Positions 34,206-43,100 of a DNA stretch of 64,000 nt are shown one piece after another. A program made the translations under genes and the position numbers. This DNA is from Zunongwangia mangrovi (lineage in GTDB: Bacteria > Bacteroidota > Bacteroidia > Flavobacteriales > Flavobacteriaceae). The stretch is taken from positions 372,001 through 436,000 of the forward strand of contig NZ_FOKV01000003.1 of NCBI RefSeq assembly GCF_900112105.1, in the 5' to 3' direction. The notes beneath the pieces are model-generated. The model saw only the letters and a list, made by a program, of their open reading frames with translations, ran no database searches and was not told the origin of the DNA. Every line of letters begins with the position of its first letter. Within the stretch, counting starts at the first letter, position 1.

Positions 34206-34297
34206 AACGTTAAATAAAACTTAAAAAATTAGAACTCATTAAATATTCAACGAGTTTTTTAGTTATTAGCATACGTCAATCAATAATTCATCATTTT

Positions 34298-37072
34298 ATG
34301 TTTAAAAAATTACTGGTCCTCGCTATAGGACTTTTTAGCATTTCATTATCTGCACAAAAATTTGAAATTTCAGGAAAATTAATAGATAAAGAAAACAAGG
34401 CTCCATTAGAGGCTGCAACCGTTTTTGCAGAATCGGTGACCGATAGTACTCTGGTTACGTATACGATCACAGATAAGGACGGAGAATATAAATTAATTGG
34501 AAGAACCGGTCTTAAAGAAGTTAATGTTTATGTTTCTTTTGTAGGTTACGTTCCGCATGAACAAAGAGTTAAACTTGCAGGCGACCGTATGATAACATTA
34601 GATCCTATTGCACTCGAATTTCAGGTGGAGTCTTTAGGCGATGTTTTGGTAAAAGCTAGAAGAGCGCCGGTAACGATCAAGAAAGATACACTAGAATTTA
34701 ATGCTGAATCTTTTAAAACTCAAAAGGACGCTACGGTTGAAGATCTTTTAAAAGAATTACCAGGAGTAGAAGTAGATGCTGAAGGAAATATAACCGTAAA
34801 CGGCAAACCTGTAAATAAGATCCTGGTTAACGGTAAATCATTCTTTGGAGGTGACGATCCTACGATAGCCACACGAAATCTAACTAAAGAAATGATTAGT
34901 AAAATTCAGGTTTCTGATACCAAATCAGACTCAGATGCTTTTACAGGAGAAAATAGCGATGGCGAAAATAAAACCATCAATATTACCATCGATGAGGATA
35001 AGAACAAAGGAGTTTTTGGTCGTGTTTCTGGTGGCGGTGGTACCGATGATCGTTTTGAATATGCCGGTCTTGTCAATTATTTTGATAACGACCTTCAACT
35101 AAGCGCGCTTGGTGGCGGTAACAATATTAATTCTCCTGGTTTTAGTTTTGGGGAGATCGAAAAAATGTTTGGAGGTGGTGGATCCATGATGGTTTCCAGC
35201 ACCGGAGCTTTCAGTATTAATGGTCGTAGTTTTGGTTTTGGTAGCGGAATCATTAATTCACGAACCGGCGGACTTAATTTTGCGGATTCCTGGGGTGAAA
35301 CTTCAGAAATTTCAGCTGATTATTTTTACTCCGGCTCCAATAGTTATGAAGAAACCCAACGTGAGCGAGAAAATATCTTGCCTGATAATCGATATTTTAC
35401 AGAAAGTTATTCTAGAACAGAAGGAAATACAGATCGCCATCAGGCAAATCTAAAATTTACAACAAAACCAGATACCACTTGGTTTATAGATGCCATGCCT
35501 TCGTTCAGTTATACTAAAGCTGAAAATAGTTACGAAAGTAATTCACGGTCTTTTAATGAAAATGGTGACTTAATTAACGAATCTGAGAGTGATAACCAAA
35601 CATTTAGAGATGGAAAGACTTTTGGAGGGAATTTTAACGTGAATAAAAGATGGGCAAATGGCGCTTCATTGTCTTTACGAGTAAACGGGGACCTAGAAAA
35701 TAATGATTCAGAGTCGTATATTTTGACTTCAGCAGAAACCTTTGGAAATGATGGGCAATCTATCGATAGAAATCAATTTACAGATGGAGAACAGGAGAAT
35801 AACAATATTAATTCTACCCTTCGTTATAGACTACCGATTGTAAAAGATAAGTTTTATTTGAATTCTGAAATAGGATATGGTAACGATTCCAGAGATGATA
35901 GGCAATATGTTTACGATCTTAATGATGCTTCTGGAACATTCGATAATTTCAATATCGAGCAAAGTACAGATTTTGAAAATATAAACGAATTTTACCGCCC
36001 AGAGTTTGGATTAGACTGGAATACGAAGAAAGCCAATTTTGGATTGGATGTCGCTTATGTTTATAGAGAAATGGCGAGCAGTGATAACCTAAGAGATTTT
36101 AATTTTTCACAGGATTTTAATGCGCTGGAGTATAATTTAAATGTAAGGTATACGATCAGTCAGAAAATGCGGATCTATTCTAGTATTTCCAGAAATAATG
36201 AGGCTCCGCAAGTTCGCCAGTTATCACCTTACGTAGATGTTTCAGATCCACTAAATATCATTCAGGGTAATCCAGACCTTAAACCTTCTAATAGCACAAG
36301 ATTCTATGTGAATTTTAATAATTATGATTTTCAAACACGTAGCGGTCTTTATGCATACTTAAGTTATTCAGAAACCGATGACCAGGTGGTTTCAAGATCT
36401 CAGGTAGATGAAAATTTTGTAAGATCTACTACCTATGATAATGTTGATGGAGCCTACAGGTTTTATGGAAGTATGAGCTATAGTAAGGATATTGAACTTG
36501 ATACTTTATCTACCATTAAAGTAGGTGTTAGTGCTTACGGAAATGTAGAGAGAACGGTAAACTATAATAACGATCAAATTTATGATCGAGATTCTAAGAT
36601 GGTTGGGCCAACTTTAAATTTTACGTACGAATTAGGAGACTTTTTAGAGTTACGACCTAGTTATGGTATTAGATTCAACACGGTTGAATTTGATATTAAT
36701 GCTTTAGAAGATTATGAGTTTACCAGGCATGAGCTTCGTTTAAGAACTAAAACTAACTGGCCAGAAAATCTAGAATGGAGCAATGATCTTAGTTATTTTA
36801 ATAATCCAAATGTTGGTGCAGCTTTTCAGCAATCTACGGTCCTCTGGAATAGTACGCTTACCTATTCAATATTGGATAACAAAGGAAACATTAGTTTAAA
36901 AGCCTTCGATATTCTGGATCAAAACACTAACACACAACGTCAAACCTCAGAAAATTATGTTCAGGATGTACAAAGTACGGTCTTACAACAATATTTTATG
37001 CTAGGTTTCAGTTATAAGTTTAATACATTAGGTAAAAAGGGAGAGGTTAGAGAAAGCAACTTCTTTTTTTAA
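34298..37072 (+). CDS. Outer-membrane beta-barrel receptor-like protein, copy 2
   Basis: Paralog of the preceding gene, 924 residues, with the same order of signal peptide, carboxypeptidase-regulatory-like domain, plug-like domain and barrel. Shared landmarks include 'QKFEISGKL', 'KDTLEFNAESFKTQKDATVE', 'LLKELPGVEVDAEGNITVNG' and 'DKNKGVFGRVSGGGG' (in copy 1 'DKNKGVFGRVAAGGG'). The plug is the most alike; the barrel has diverged. Both begin 'MLKK/MFKK' and end 'LSFSYRFDT' or 'LGFSYKFNT' shortly before the C-terminus. There is no strong terminator between the two genes, so one transcript could carry both, and a good terminator follows this one. Confidence 0.85.
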   Translation: MFKKLLVLAIGLFSISLSAQKFEISGKLIDKENKAPLEAATVFAESVTDSTLVTYTITDKDGEYKLIGRTGLKEVNVYVSFVGYVPHEQRVKLAGDRMITLDPIALEFQVESLGDVLVKARRAPVTIKKDTLEFNAESFKTQKDATVEDLLKELPGVEVDAEGNITVNGKPVNKILVNGKSFFGGDDPTIATRNLTKEMISKIQVSDTKSDSDAFTGENSDGENKTINITIDEDKNKGVFGRVSGGGGTDDRFEYAGLVNYFDNDLQLSALGGGNNINSPGFSFGEIEKMFGGGGSMMVSSTGAFSINGRSFGFGSGIINSRTGGLNFADSWGETSEISADYFYSGSNSYEETQRERENILPDNRYFTESYSRTEGNTDRHQANLKFTTKPDTTWFIDAMPSFSYTKAENSYESNSRSFNENGDLINESESDNQTFRDGKTFGGNFNVNKRWANGASLSLRVNGDLENNDSESYILTSAETFGNDGQSIDRNQFTDGEQENNNINSTLRYRLPIVKDKFYLNSEIGYGNDSRDDRQYVYDLNDASGTFDNFNIEQSTDFENINEFYRPEFGLDWNTKKANFGLDVAYVYREMASSDNLRDFNFSQDFNALEYNLNVRYTISQKMRIYSSISRNNEAPQVRQLSPYVDVSDPLNIIQGNPDLKPSNSTRFYVNFNNYDFQTRSGLYAYLSYSETDDQVVSRSQVDENFVRSTTYDNVDGAYRFYGSMSYSKDIELDTLSTIKVGVSAYGNVERTVNYNNDQIYDRDSKMVGPTLNFTYELGDFLELRPSYGIRFNTVEFDINALEDYEFTRHELRLRTKTNWPENLEWSNDLSYFNNPNVGAAFQQSTVLWNSTLTYSILDNKGNISLKAFDILDQNTNTQRQTSENYVQDVQSTVLQQYFMLGFSYKFNTLGKKGEVRESNFFF

Positions 37073-37102
37073 TAATGTGTTAGAGTGCTAATTCTAATAA
37101 AG

Positions 37103-37138
37103 AAAGGCTTTTGGTATTACCAAAAGCCTTTTGTTTTT
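37103..37138. terminator. Bidirectional terminator after the receptor pair
   Basis: AAAGGCTTTTGGT and ACCAAAAGCCTTT, a perfect 13-bp stem with a three-base loop, followed by a T-rich tract. It lies between the convergent receptor and mscS genes. Confidence 0.9.
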
Positions 37139-37160
37139 TATAAAATAGACAATTATAAAT

Positions 37161-38057
37161 TTATTCCTGTTTACCTTCAGAAGACTGACTTAAATTCAAA
37201 TTATTAGTAAAATCAATAGTTCTAATAGGGAATGGAATATTAATATCATTCTTATCAAAAGCTTTTTTAATGCCAACGATCGCTCTACTTTGTGCTACTA
37301 AAATATCATAATTCTTCCTAGCATCTGTCCAAAATCTAACCGTAAAGTTGATTGAGCTGTCTGCAAAAGCGTTATACATAAACTCAACTTCTTCTTGGCC
37401 ATTCTGCGGGAATAATTCAGCGATAGTATCAACAGTTAATTTTTGAACAAATTCTAGATCACTATCGTAATGAACTCCGCAGTCTACAAAAATTCTTGAA
37501 CGCTCTGTTCGGCTGTAATTTTTAAACGCATCGTCAACAATTTTGGAGTTAGGGATAACCACAAAATTATTATCAGATTGTTTAATTTTGATACTTCTAA
37601 GGTTAATTTCTATTACCGTACCGGCATAACCGTTTGTCTCTACCCAATCACCAATTTGTAGTTCAGGTAAAAAGCTTAGGATTACTCCAGAAAAACTATT
37701 GTTAAGCGGTCCCTGTAAAGCTAAACCAACAGCCAGACCAATTACTCCTGCACCGGCAAGAATAGAGGTTAAAAGCTGATTTAAATTCAAAAGTCCTAAA
37801 GCCACAAAAAATCCGGTAAGGATAATTATTGCCTTTAAGACTTTAATCGTAATCTCTCTTATAGAATCCTGTTTTACTTTTCTAATTAAAAGTCGGTTAA
37901 CGATCTTACCAACCCATTTGGCTATAAAAAAGAAAAGTATAAAAACGAGAACTGCCAAAATAATATTTGGCAGGTTCACGATAAGGCTATTTAGCCATCC
38001 AGTTAGTTTATCAACTAAGGATTCTAATGATTTTTCGATATCAAAGCTATTTGCCAT
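37161..38057 (-). CDS. Small-conductance mechanosensitive channel (MscS family)
   Basis: A 298-residue inner-membrane channel that opens under osmotic down-shock. Three hydrophobic helices (about 28-50, 68-88, 92-118) include the pore-lining TM3 with its Gly/Ala pattern ('LAGAGVIGLAVGLALQGPL'), then the beta domain 'SFLPELQIGDWVETNGYAGT', 'VVIPNSKIVDDAFKNYSR' and a C-terminal alpha/beta domain. The length matches the simple MscS class. It starts 15 bases after dps on the same strand and probably shares its transcript, a sensible stress-linked pair. Confidence 0.9.
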   Translation of the reverse strand: MANSFDIEKSLESLVDKLTGWLNSLIVNLPNIILAVLVFILFFFIAKWVGKIVNRLLIRKVKQDSIREITIKVLKAIIILTGFFVALGLLNLNQLLTSILAGAGVIGLAVGLALQGPLNNSFSGVILSFLPELQIGDWVETNGYAGTVIEINLRSIKIKQSDNNFVVIPNSKIVDDAFKNYSRTERSRIFVDCGVHYDSDLEFVQKLTVDTIAELFPQNGQEEVEFMYNAFADSSINFTVRFWTDARKNYDILVAQSRAIVGIKKAFDKNDINIPFPIRTIDFTNNLNLSQSSEGKQE

Positions 38058-38072
38058 GTATGTTATAATAAA

Positions 38073-38573
38073 TTATTCAGCAGGAATAGCTTTATGAGTT
38101 TCAGTCGTTTTCATTTTCCATGCATCTAGCATCCAGCTCGTTTTTTCAAGCTCTCTAATGTATGCACCAATTAGATCGATGGTACCTTCGTCGCCTGCAG
38201 CATCTGCTGCTTTAACTACTTTTCTCATTTGAGAAAGAAGCACACCATGATCATTGATCAATTGCTCGATCATATCGTAATCTGTAAGTTCAGAAATAGA
38301 TTCTTCCAGATTCGACATTTTTAAATAATCGCTCAAATTACTTGTAGGCTGAAATCTTAAGGTTAATACACGCTCTGCAATTTCATCAATTTTCAATTTG
38401 GCGTCATCGTACATTTCTTCGAATTTCTCGTGTAGATCGAAGAAGTTCTTACCAATTACGTTCCAATGAAAATTTCTTAATTTTTGATAGTATAAATGGT
38501 AATCAGCCAACAAAATGTTTAACTCATCTACAGTTAAAGCAATTTTTTCTTTGTCTAATCCTAAATAGTTCAT
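38073..38573 (-). CDS. dps: Dps-type ferritin-like DNA-protection protein
   Basis: Dodecameric mini-ferritin that stores iron and protects DNA from oxidative damage. The 166-residue chain is a four-helix bundle with the ferroxidase-site residues between subunits: 'LRNFHWNVIGKNFFDLHEKF' supplies His, His and Asp, and 'EMYDDAKLKIDEIAERV' supplies Asp and Glu. The short N-terminus lacks a Lys-rich DNA-binding tail, so DNA binding may be weak. A -7-like element lies upstream at 38606-38613, and mscS follows 15 bases after the stop. Confidence 0.9.
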   Translation of the reverse strand: MNYLGLDKEKIALTVDELNILLADYHLYYQKLRNFHWNVIGKNFFDLHEKFEEMYDDAKLKIDEIAERVLTLRFQPTSNLSDYLKMSNLEESISELTDYDMIEQLINDHGVLLSQMRKVVKAADAAGDEGTIDLIGAYIRELEKTSWMLDAWKMKTTETHKAIPAE

Positions 38574-38605
38574 AGTATTTATTTATAGTTTTTTTAATTT
38601 CAATA

Positions 38606-38613
38606 CAAAAATA
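38606..38613 (-). promoter_or_regulatory. Candidate -7 element of the dps promoter
   Basis: TATTTTTG on the minus strand fits TAnnTTTG, 33 bases before the dps start. No clear TTG sits at the -33 position, which would suit an activator-dependent stress promoter; that is a guess. Confidence 0.45.
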
Positions 38614-38673
38614 CAATACTTAAAAGGTTCTGCATAGCGTTTAATAGAAGTTTAACGCTATACTTACATCAGC

Positions 38674-38994
38674 TTAGTCTATAGGTCTATTTTGCTTCAA
38701 ATCTAATTTCTTACTCATCTCATCAGACATTTGTCCGCTTGAAACTCCATATCCATCAACCAGAGTTCCTTTTCTACCATTTTCTGTAGTTATAGCATAA
38801 AGAATCGAATTATCGTCTGGATTACTCATTCCTTCAAAGCGTAATACTTTATCTACGTCGAATTCGTTCACACCAAATTTTTCGTCTTCAGATTTCAATT
38901 CAAGATGTTCATCCAGAAGATTAAAATCATGCTCATAACCTTCCTCTAATTTCAATTTATTTATTGCTTGAGATAGGGTTCCGTAATCTTTCAT
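38674..38994 (-). CDS. Small acidic conserved-type protein
   Basis: A 106-residue soluble protein, acidic, with an N-terminal 'MKDYGTLSQAINKLKLEEGY' and a beta-rich remainder ('VDKVLRFEGMSNPDDNSILY', 'ITTENGRKGTLVDGYG'). Similar flavobacterial proteins are often filed under the misleading name phosphoribosylpyrophosphate synthetase; nothing here resembles that enzyme, and I would call it uncharacterised. The frame opens at a TTG at 39021; the ATG at 38994 is preferred because it matches the usual N-terminus. It precedes dps on the same strand by about 100 bases and belongs to what looks like a stress-gene group. Confidence 0.7.
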   Translation of the reverse strand: MKDYGTLSQAINKLKLEEGYEHDFNLLDEHLELKSEDEKFGVNEFDVDKVLRFEGMSNPDDNSILYAITTENGRKGTLVDGYGVSSGQMSDEMSKKLDLKQNRPID

Positions 38995-39116
38995 TTTCGT
39001 TAATTTTTCAATTGATTTCAAATGTTAAATTACGTCTAGACTGCCTTATTTCCAAGACATTTAAATGGTTTAGTATAAGTTTAACTCGATTTGGCTATTC
39101 CTTAATATTTGAAGAC

Positions 39117-39251
39117 TTAGCGATCTTTTTTTCTGCTGAAAAGGCCTATAGGTAAAACCAGTAAGAATAAAAAATACCAACCTGTAAGGAGACCAATTAT
39201 GGTAATTATAGCTGCAAGAATATAAAACCAATAAGAATTAAAGAATTTCAT
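39117..39251 (-). CDS. 44-residue small membrane peptide
   Basis: A short frame, ATG at 39251 to TAA at 39117, encodes an all-hydrophobic peptide: 'MKFFNSYWFYILAAIITIIG' (residues 1-20), then 'LLTGWYFLFLLVLPIGLF' and a basic end 'SRKKDR'. This gives one or two transmembrane helices with a positive cytoplasmic tail. I think I have seen similar small peptides in other flavobacteria, but I cannot check. No clear Shine-Dalgarno sequence is seen, as is normal in this phylum. It lies 122 bases upstream of the small acidic gene on the same strand. Confidence 0.6.
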   Translation of the reverse strand: MKFFNSYWFYILAAIITIIGLLTGWYFLFLLVLPIGLFSRKKDR

Positions 39252-39570
39252 AGGTATGGGTTATAATTATCGTTTTTGCTAGTGTACAAAAAATTAGAAA
39301 AAAATCATGCAAATTTCGGGAAGAGCTGATAAGTAACTTTTGATGATTTTTAATGATGTAATCTGTTTCACCAGTTTAATACTCATATAGGAAGAAGCTA
39401 AGTATGTTTTAAAAAGAAGAACTTTGGTAATCAGATAACTAGCATTTTTGAAATGTTTTTCAGAAAAATAACGAAAATACAGGGGTTGTCCTTTGAAATT
39501 GTGTTTTTTAATTAAGTGTGGTTCTTATTTTATATACTGAATCTAAAAATTTGTGCAAGTCTTGGTGTTG

Positions 39571-39623
39571 AACCCCAAAAAAATCAAGGGTCTAGGGTTT
39601 ATGACTTCTAAAAACTATCTTTG
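39571..39623 (+). promoter_or_regulatory. Promoter region of the glycan locus
   Basis: TATCTTTG (39616-39623) is a consensus -7 element. About 17 bases before it, AACCC (39571-39575) and GGGTT (39595-39599) form an inverted repeat that could be an operator. The -33 position lacks TTG. The stretch 39252-39570 is AT-rich and I see no other gene or signal in it. Confidence 0.5.
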
Positions 39624-39628
39624 TAATT

Positions 39629-39718
39629 ATGAAAATTAGCTCGGCTAGTCACTTATCGTCGAATTTATTTTCTAGCAAAGGCAAAATTGCTTTTCTTTGG
39701 CGTAAAAACCAGATTTAA
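39629..39718 (+). CDS. Possible 29-codon leader ORF upstream of the LacI gene
   Basis: Six bases after the -7 element an ATG opens a 29-codon frame (starting 'MKISSASHLSSNLFSSKGKI') that ends with TAA at 39718, 16 bases before the LacI start. The peptide is rich in Ser (7 of 29) and ends basic. It could be a leader peptide controlling the locus, or a chance frame in a 110-base leader. No repeats of one regulatory amino acid other than Ser are seen. Confidence 0.3.
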   Translation: MKISSASHLSSNLFSSKGKIAFLWRKNQI

Positions 39719-39734
39719 ACTTTAGGTTGAAGGT

Positions 39735-40754
39735 ATGAAAAATAAAATCACCTTAAAAGAGCTTTCTAAATTGCTTAATGTCTCAGTTTCTACTGTTTCT
39801 AAAGCACTAAATGACAGCCCAGAAATTAGTCAGAAAACGGTAGAACGCGTTAAAGAACTTGCAGCTTTACATAATTATCGTCCTAATCCTGTGGCAGTTA
39901 ATTTAAAAAGTAGCAGGAGTGGAACGATTGGTGTGATTATCCCAAACATTGCAAATGTCTTTTTTGCCAAAGTTTTATCTGGGATAGAAGCTAAAGCGCA
40001 GGAGGAAGGATTACAAGTGATCACTTATATTTCTAACGAATCTTATGATCGTGAAGTGCAGATCATAGACCATTTAACATCTGGTTTTGTAGATGGAGTT
40101 CTACTTTCTATTGCTGAAGAAACGCAGCGTAAAAGAGCTTTCGACCATATTTATCATCTAATCGATTATGATATACCAGTAGTACTTTACGATCGTATCA
40201 ATTATGATATGCCTGTAGATAAAGTTGGGGTAGACGATGCTGAAAGTTTTAAAAAGGTGACCACCAAATTGATCAAAAAAGGAGTCAAAAAAATTGGTGT
40301 GGTTTCAACGATTCTTCACCTGGTTAACGGTAAAGAGAGAATTAGAGGTTATCAGGAAGCTTTATTGCCAAGTATGAAAGAGCATATTGCGGCATCAACA
40401 AGACGTGAATTCTTAGATGAAAAAATTCATGAAATCCTAATCGACGATAAAGTAGAAGCTGTTCTTTGTTGTGATACAGAAAGTACGATGAGAGTTTATC
40501 GTTATGCTTACGAACATAATATTCGTATTCCTGAAGATCTTAAAGTTGTTGGTTTCTTAAATGAAGAAATCACGTCTTTCCTAACGCCATCTATTAGTTA
40601 TATCGAGCAAAATCCTCGCAAAATAGGGAAAGGAGCCATGAAACTTCTTGGAAAACGATTAAAAGGTGAAGCCGAATTAAATAAAACTACAGAAAAAATT
40701 ATCAAAACTAAATTGGTAAATTTAGAATCTACTACGTTTGATTCTGAACATTAA
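39735..40754 (+). CDS. LacI-family transcriptional regulator
   Basis: A 339-residue DNA-binding repressor or activator. Residues 1-50 are the LacI helix-turn-helix ('TLKELSKLLNVSVSTVSKAL' and 'SPEISQKTVERVKELA') and hinge ('NYRPNPVAVNLKSSRSGTIG'); residues 60-335 are a periplasmic-binding-protein-like sensor ('GVIIPNIANVFFAKVLSGIE'). All the usual parts are present. It stands first in the glycan locus, 29 bases before the epimerase gene, and very likely controls it. The effector is probably a sugar or sugar phosphate, but that is a guess from the family. Confidence 0.9.
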   Translation: MKNKITLKELSKLLNVSVSTVSKALNDSPEISQKTVERVKELAALHNYRPNPVAVNLKSSRSGTIGVIIPNIANVFFAKVLSGIEAKAQEEGLQVITYISNESYDREVQIIDHLTSGFVDGVLLSIAEETQRKRAFDHIYHLIDYDIPVVLYDRINYDMPVDKVGVDDAESFKKVTTKLIKKGVKKIGVVSTILHLVNGKERIRGYQEALLPSMKEHIAASTRREFLDEKIHEILIDDKVEAVLCCDTESTMRVYRYAYEHNIRIPEDLKVVGFLNEEITSFLTPSISYIEQNPRKIGKGAMKLLGKRLKGEAELNKTTEKIIKTKLVNLESTTFDSEH

Positions 40755-40783
40755 TTATCAATATCTTGATAGAACCAAATAAA

Positions 40784-41767
40784 ATGGCAAAACTAACCAC
40801 CAGTACGGTACTCGTAACTGGTGGTGCTGGTTTTATTGGTTCTAATCTTTGCCAAAAGCTTCTCGATCTTGGGGCAAAGGTGATTTGCTTAGACAATTTT
40901 TCTACCGGAAAAAGGTCAAATCTTAACGCATTAAATGATCATCCAAATTTCACTTTATTAGAAGCCGATATTCGCGATTTTGAAGCTTGTTTAAATGCCT
41001 GCAAAAATGTAGATTATATCTTACATCAGGCAGCTTTAGGCTCGGTGCCACGTTCTATTAAAGATCCGCAAACCACTAACGATGTTAATGTAAGCGGATT
41101 TTTAAATATGTTGGTTGCGGCTAAAGAAAACCAGGTAAAAAGATTTATTTATGCAGCAAGTTCTTCAACTTATGGAGATGCTTCAGAATTACCAAAGATC
41201 GAAGATCACATCGGCAAACCTTTATCACCTTATGCGATCACAAAATATGTAAACGAATTATATGCCGATGTTTTTCAGAAAACTTATGGTCTCGAAAATA
41301 TTGGTTTGCGTTATTTTAATGTCTTTGGTCGACATCAGGATCCAAACGGCGCGTATGCCGCAGTGATTCCCAAGTTTGTAAAGAAACTGATGAGTCATCA
41401 GTCGCCCGTGATTAATGGTGATGGTAGTTTTTCTAGAGATTTCACCTATATCGATAATGTGATTCAGATGAATTTACTCGCAATGCTTACTGAAAATCCA
41501 GAAGCGGTAAATCAAGTTTATAATGTGGCTTACGGCGGAAGAACAAATCTCAACGAACTTGTTAATATTTTAAAGTCAGAATTATCTAAATTTGATCCTG
41601 AAATTTCAGGAATTTCTGCAAAATATGGTGTCGAGCGCCAGGGCGATGTTCCACATTCTCAGGCATCGATCGAAAAAGCAAAGAAATTACTCGGTTATCA
41701 GCCAGAATTTTCAGTTAAAGAAGGATTAGCTGAAGCAGTTTCCTGGTATTGGAATAATTTAAAGTAA
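40784..41767 (+). CDS. UDP-N-acetylglucosamine 4-epimerase-like SDR enzyme
   Basis: A 327-residue extended short-chain dehydrogenase of the WbpP/TviC type, expected to interconvert UDP-GlcNAc(A) and UDP-GalNAc(A). The NAD-binding motif is 'VTGGAGFIGSN', the catalytic triad includes Ser in 'YAASSSTYGDA' and 'SPYAITKYVNEL' (YxxxK), and 'GLRYFNVFGRHQDPNGAYAA' is typical of this branch. The frame starts with TTG at 40766; the ATG at 40784 is preferred. The next gene starts directly after its stop (TAAATG), so the two are translated in step and may make UDP-GalNAcA together. Confidence 0.85.
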   Translation: MAKLTTSTVLVTGGAGFIGSNLCQKLLDLGAKVICLDNFSTGKRSNLNALNDHPNFTLLEADIRDFEACLNACKNVDYILHQAALGSVPRSIKDPQTTNDVNVSGFLNMLVAAKENQVKRFIYAASSSTYGDASELPKIEDHIGKPLSPYAITKYVNELYADVFQKTYGLENIGLRYFNVFGRHQDPNGAYAAVIPKFVKKLMSHQSPVINGDGSFSRDFTYIDNVIQMNLLAMLTENPEAVNQVYNVAYGGRTNLNELVNILKSELSKFDPEISGISAKYGVERQGDVPHSQASIEKAKKLLGYQPEFSVKEGLAEAVSWYWNNLK

Positions 41768-43048
41768 ATGACACAAAAGAAAATAGCAGTTATAGGTCTT
41801 GGGTATGTTGGATTACCTTTGGCGCGTCTTTTCGCTACAAAATATCCTGTAGTTGGTTTCGATATCAATAACTCCAGAATTAGCGAATTAAAGCAGGGAA
41901 ATGATAAAACTTTAGAGGTTGAAAATAAAGATCTAAAAGCGGTTTTAAAAGAAAGTAATTCTGAAGAAACTGGTTTGTTTTGTACGGCTAATATTGAAGA
42001 TTTAACCGACTGTAATTTTTACGTGATCACGGTGCCAACGCCGGTAGATAAGAATAACAAACCAGATCTTACACCGCTTTATAAAAGTAGTGAAACTGTT
42101 GCCAGCGTTTTAAATAATGGCGATGTGGTTGTTTACGAAAGCACTGTCTTTCCGGGAGCAACAGAAGAAGAATGTGTGCCGGTTTTAGAGAAAATTAGTG
42201 GATTAAGTTTTAATAAAGATTTCTTTGTAGGTTACTCTCCAGAACGTATAAATCCCGGTGATAAAAAGCATACCGTAGATAAAATTTTAAAAGTAACCTC
42301 AGGATCAACTCCTGCGATTGCTAAAGAAATTAATGCTATTTACGCTTCGGTAATTACTGCCGGGACGCATTTGGCACCATCTATAAAAGTGGCTGAAGCT
42401 GCAAAAGTGATCGAAAATTCGCAGCGTGATATTAATATTGCTTTTGTAAATGAACTGGCGAAGATCTTCAATATGTTGGATATCGATACCAAAGCGGTTT
42501 TAGAAGCGGCGGGGACAAAATGGAATTTTATTCCGTTTACGCCCGGTTTAGTTGGTGGGCACTGTATTGGTGTAGATCCTTATTATCTGGCTCAAAAAGC
42601 ACAAGCGGTTGGTTATCATCCAGAAATTATTCTTGCCGGAAGACGCATGAACGATAGCATGGGGCAATATGTTGCTGCGGAAGTTGTAAAATTAATGCTG
42701 AAAAGAGACCTGAAAGTTAAAGAATCTAATATTCTTATTTTAGGTTTTACCTTCAAGGAAAACTGTCCCGATGTTCGCAATACCCGAGTTATCGATGTGT
42801 ATCGAAATTTGAAGGATTACGGCGTAAATGTTTCTGTTTATGATCCTTTAGCGAATCCTGAAGAAGTTTTGCATGAATATAATGTGAAAACTTTGAATCA
42901 AAAGCCAGAAACTAAATTCGACGCTTTGATTTTAGCAGTTTCCCATCAGGAATTTTTAGAAATGGATTTGGCGGAATTAAAAACTGAAGAAAGCGTTATT
43001 TACGATGTAAAAGGTGTTTTAGGCGATAAAGCTGATAAAAAACTATAA
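41768..43048 (+). CDS. UDP-N-acetyl-hexosamine 6-dehydrogenase (WbpA/TviB type)
   Basis: A 426-residue NAD-dependent sugar-nucleotide dehydrogenase that oxidises C6 of a UDP-HexNAc to a uronic acid. The N-terminal Rossmann motif is '[15 protein letters not shown]', the catalytic cysteine sits in '[13 protein letters not shown]', and '[16 protein letters not shown]' marks the C-terminal domain. The WbpA/TviB-like branch usually acts on UDP-GlcNAc, which fits the epimerase upstream (no gap between the genes). Together they could supply UDP-GalNAcA or UDP-GlcNAcA for a surface glycan. The exact sugar cannot be told from sequence. Confidence 0.9.
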   Translation: MTQKKIAVIGLGYVGLPLARLFATKYPVVGFDINNSRISELKQGNDKTLEVENKDLKAVLKESNSEETGLFCTANIEDLTDCNFYVITVPTPVDKNNKPDLTPLYKSSETVASVLNNGDVVVYESTVFPGATEEECVPVLEKISGLSFNKDFFVGYSPERINPGDKKHTVDKILKVTSGSTPAIAKEINAIYASVITAGTHLAPSIKVAEAAKVIENSQRDINIAFVNELAKIFNMLDIDTKAVLEAAGTKWNFIPFTPGLVGGHCIGVDPYYLAQKAQAVGYHPEIILAGRRMNDSMGQYVAAEVVKLMLKRDLKVKESNILILGFTFKENCPDVRNTRVIDVYRNLKDYGVNVSVYDPLANPEEVLHEYNVKTLNQKPETKFDALILAVSHQEFLEMDLAELKTEESVIYDVKGVLGDKADKKL

Positions 43049-43100
43049 ATTTTCATTGAATTTCAGCTTTGGTTTGCTGCAATTTTAAAGTGATTTAAAT

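Noticed and set aside
38674-38994. Phosphoribosylpyrophosphate synthetase
   Set aside because: The common database name does not fit: 106 residues, no PRPP-binding loop.
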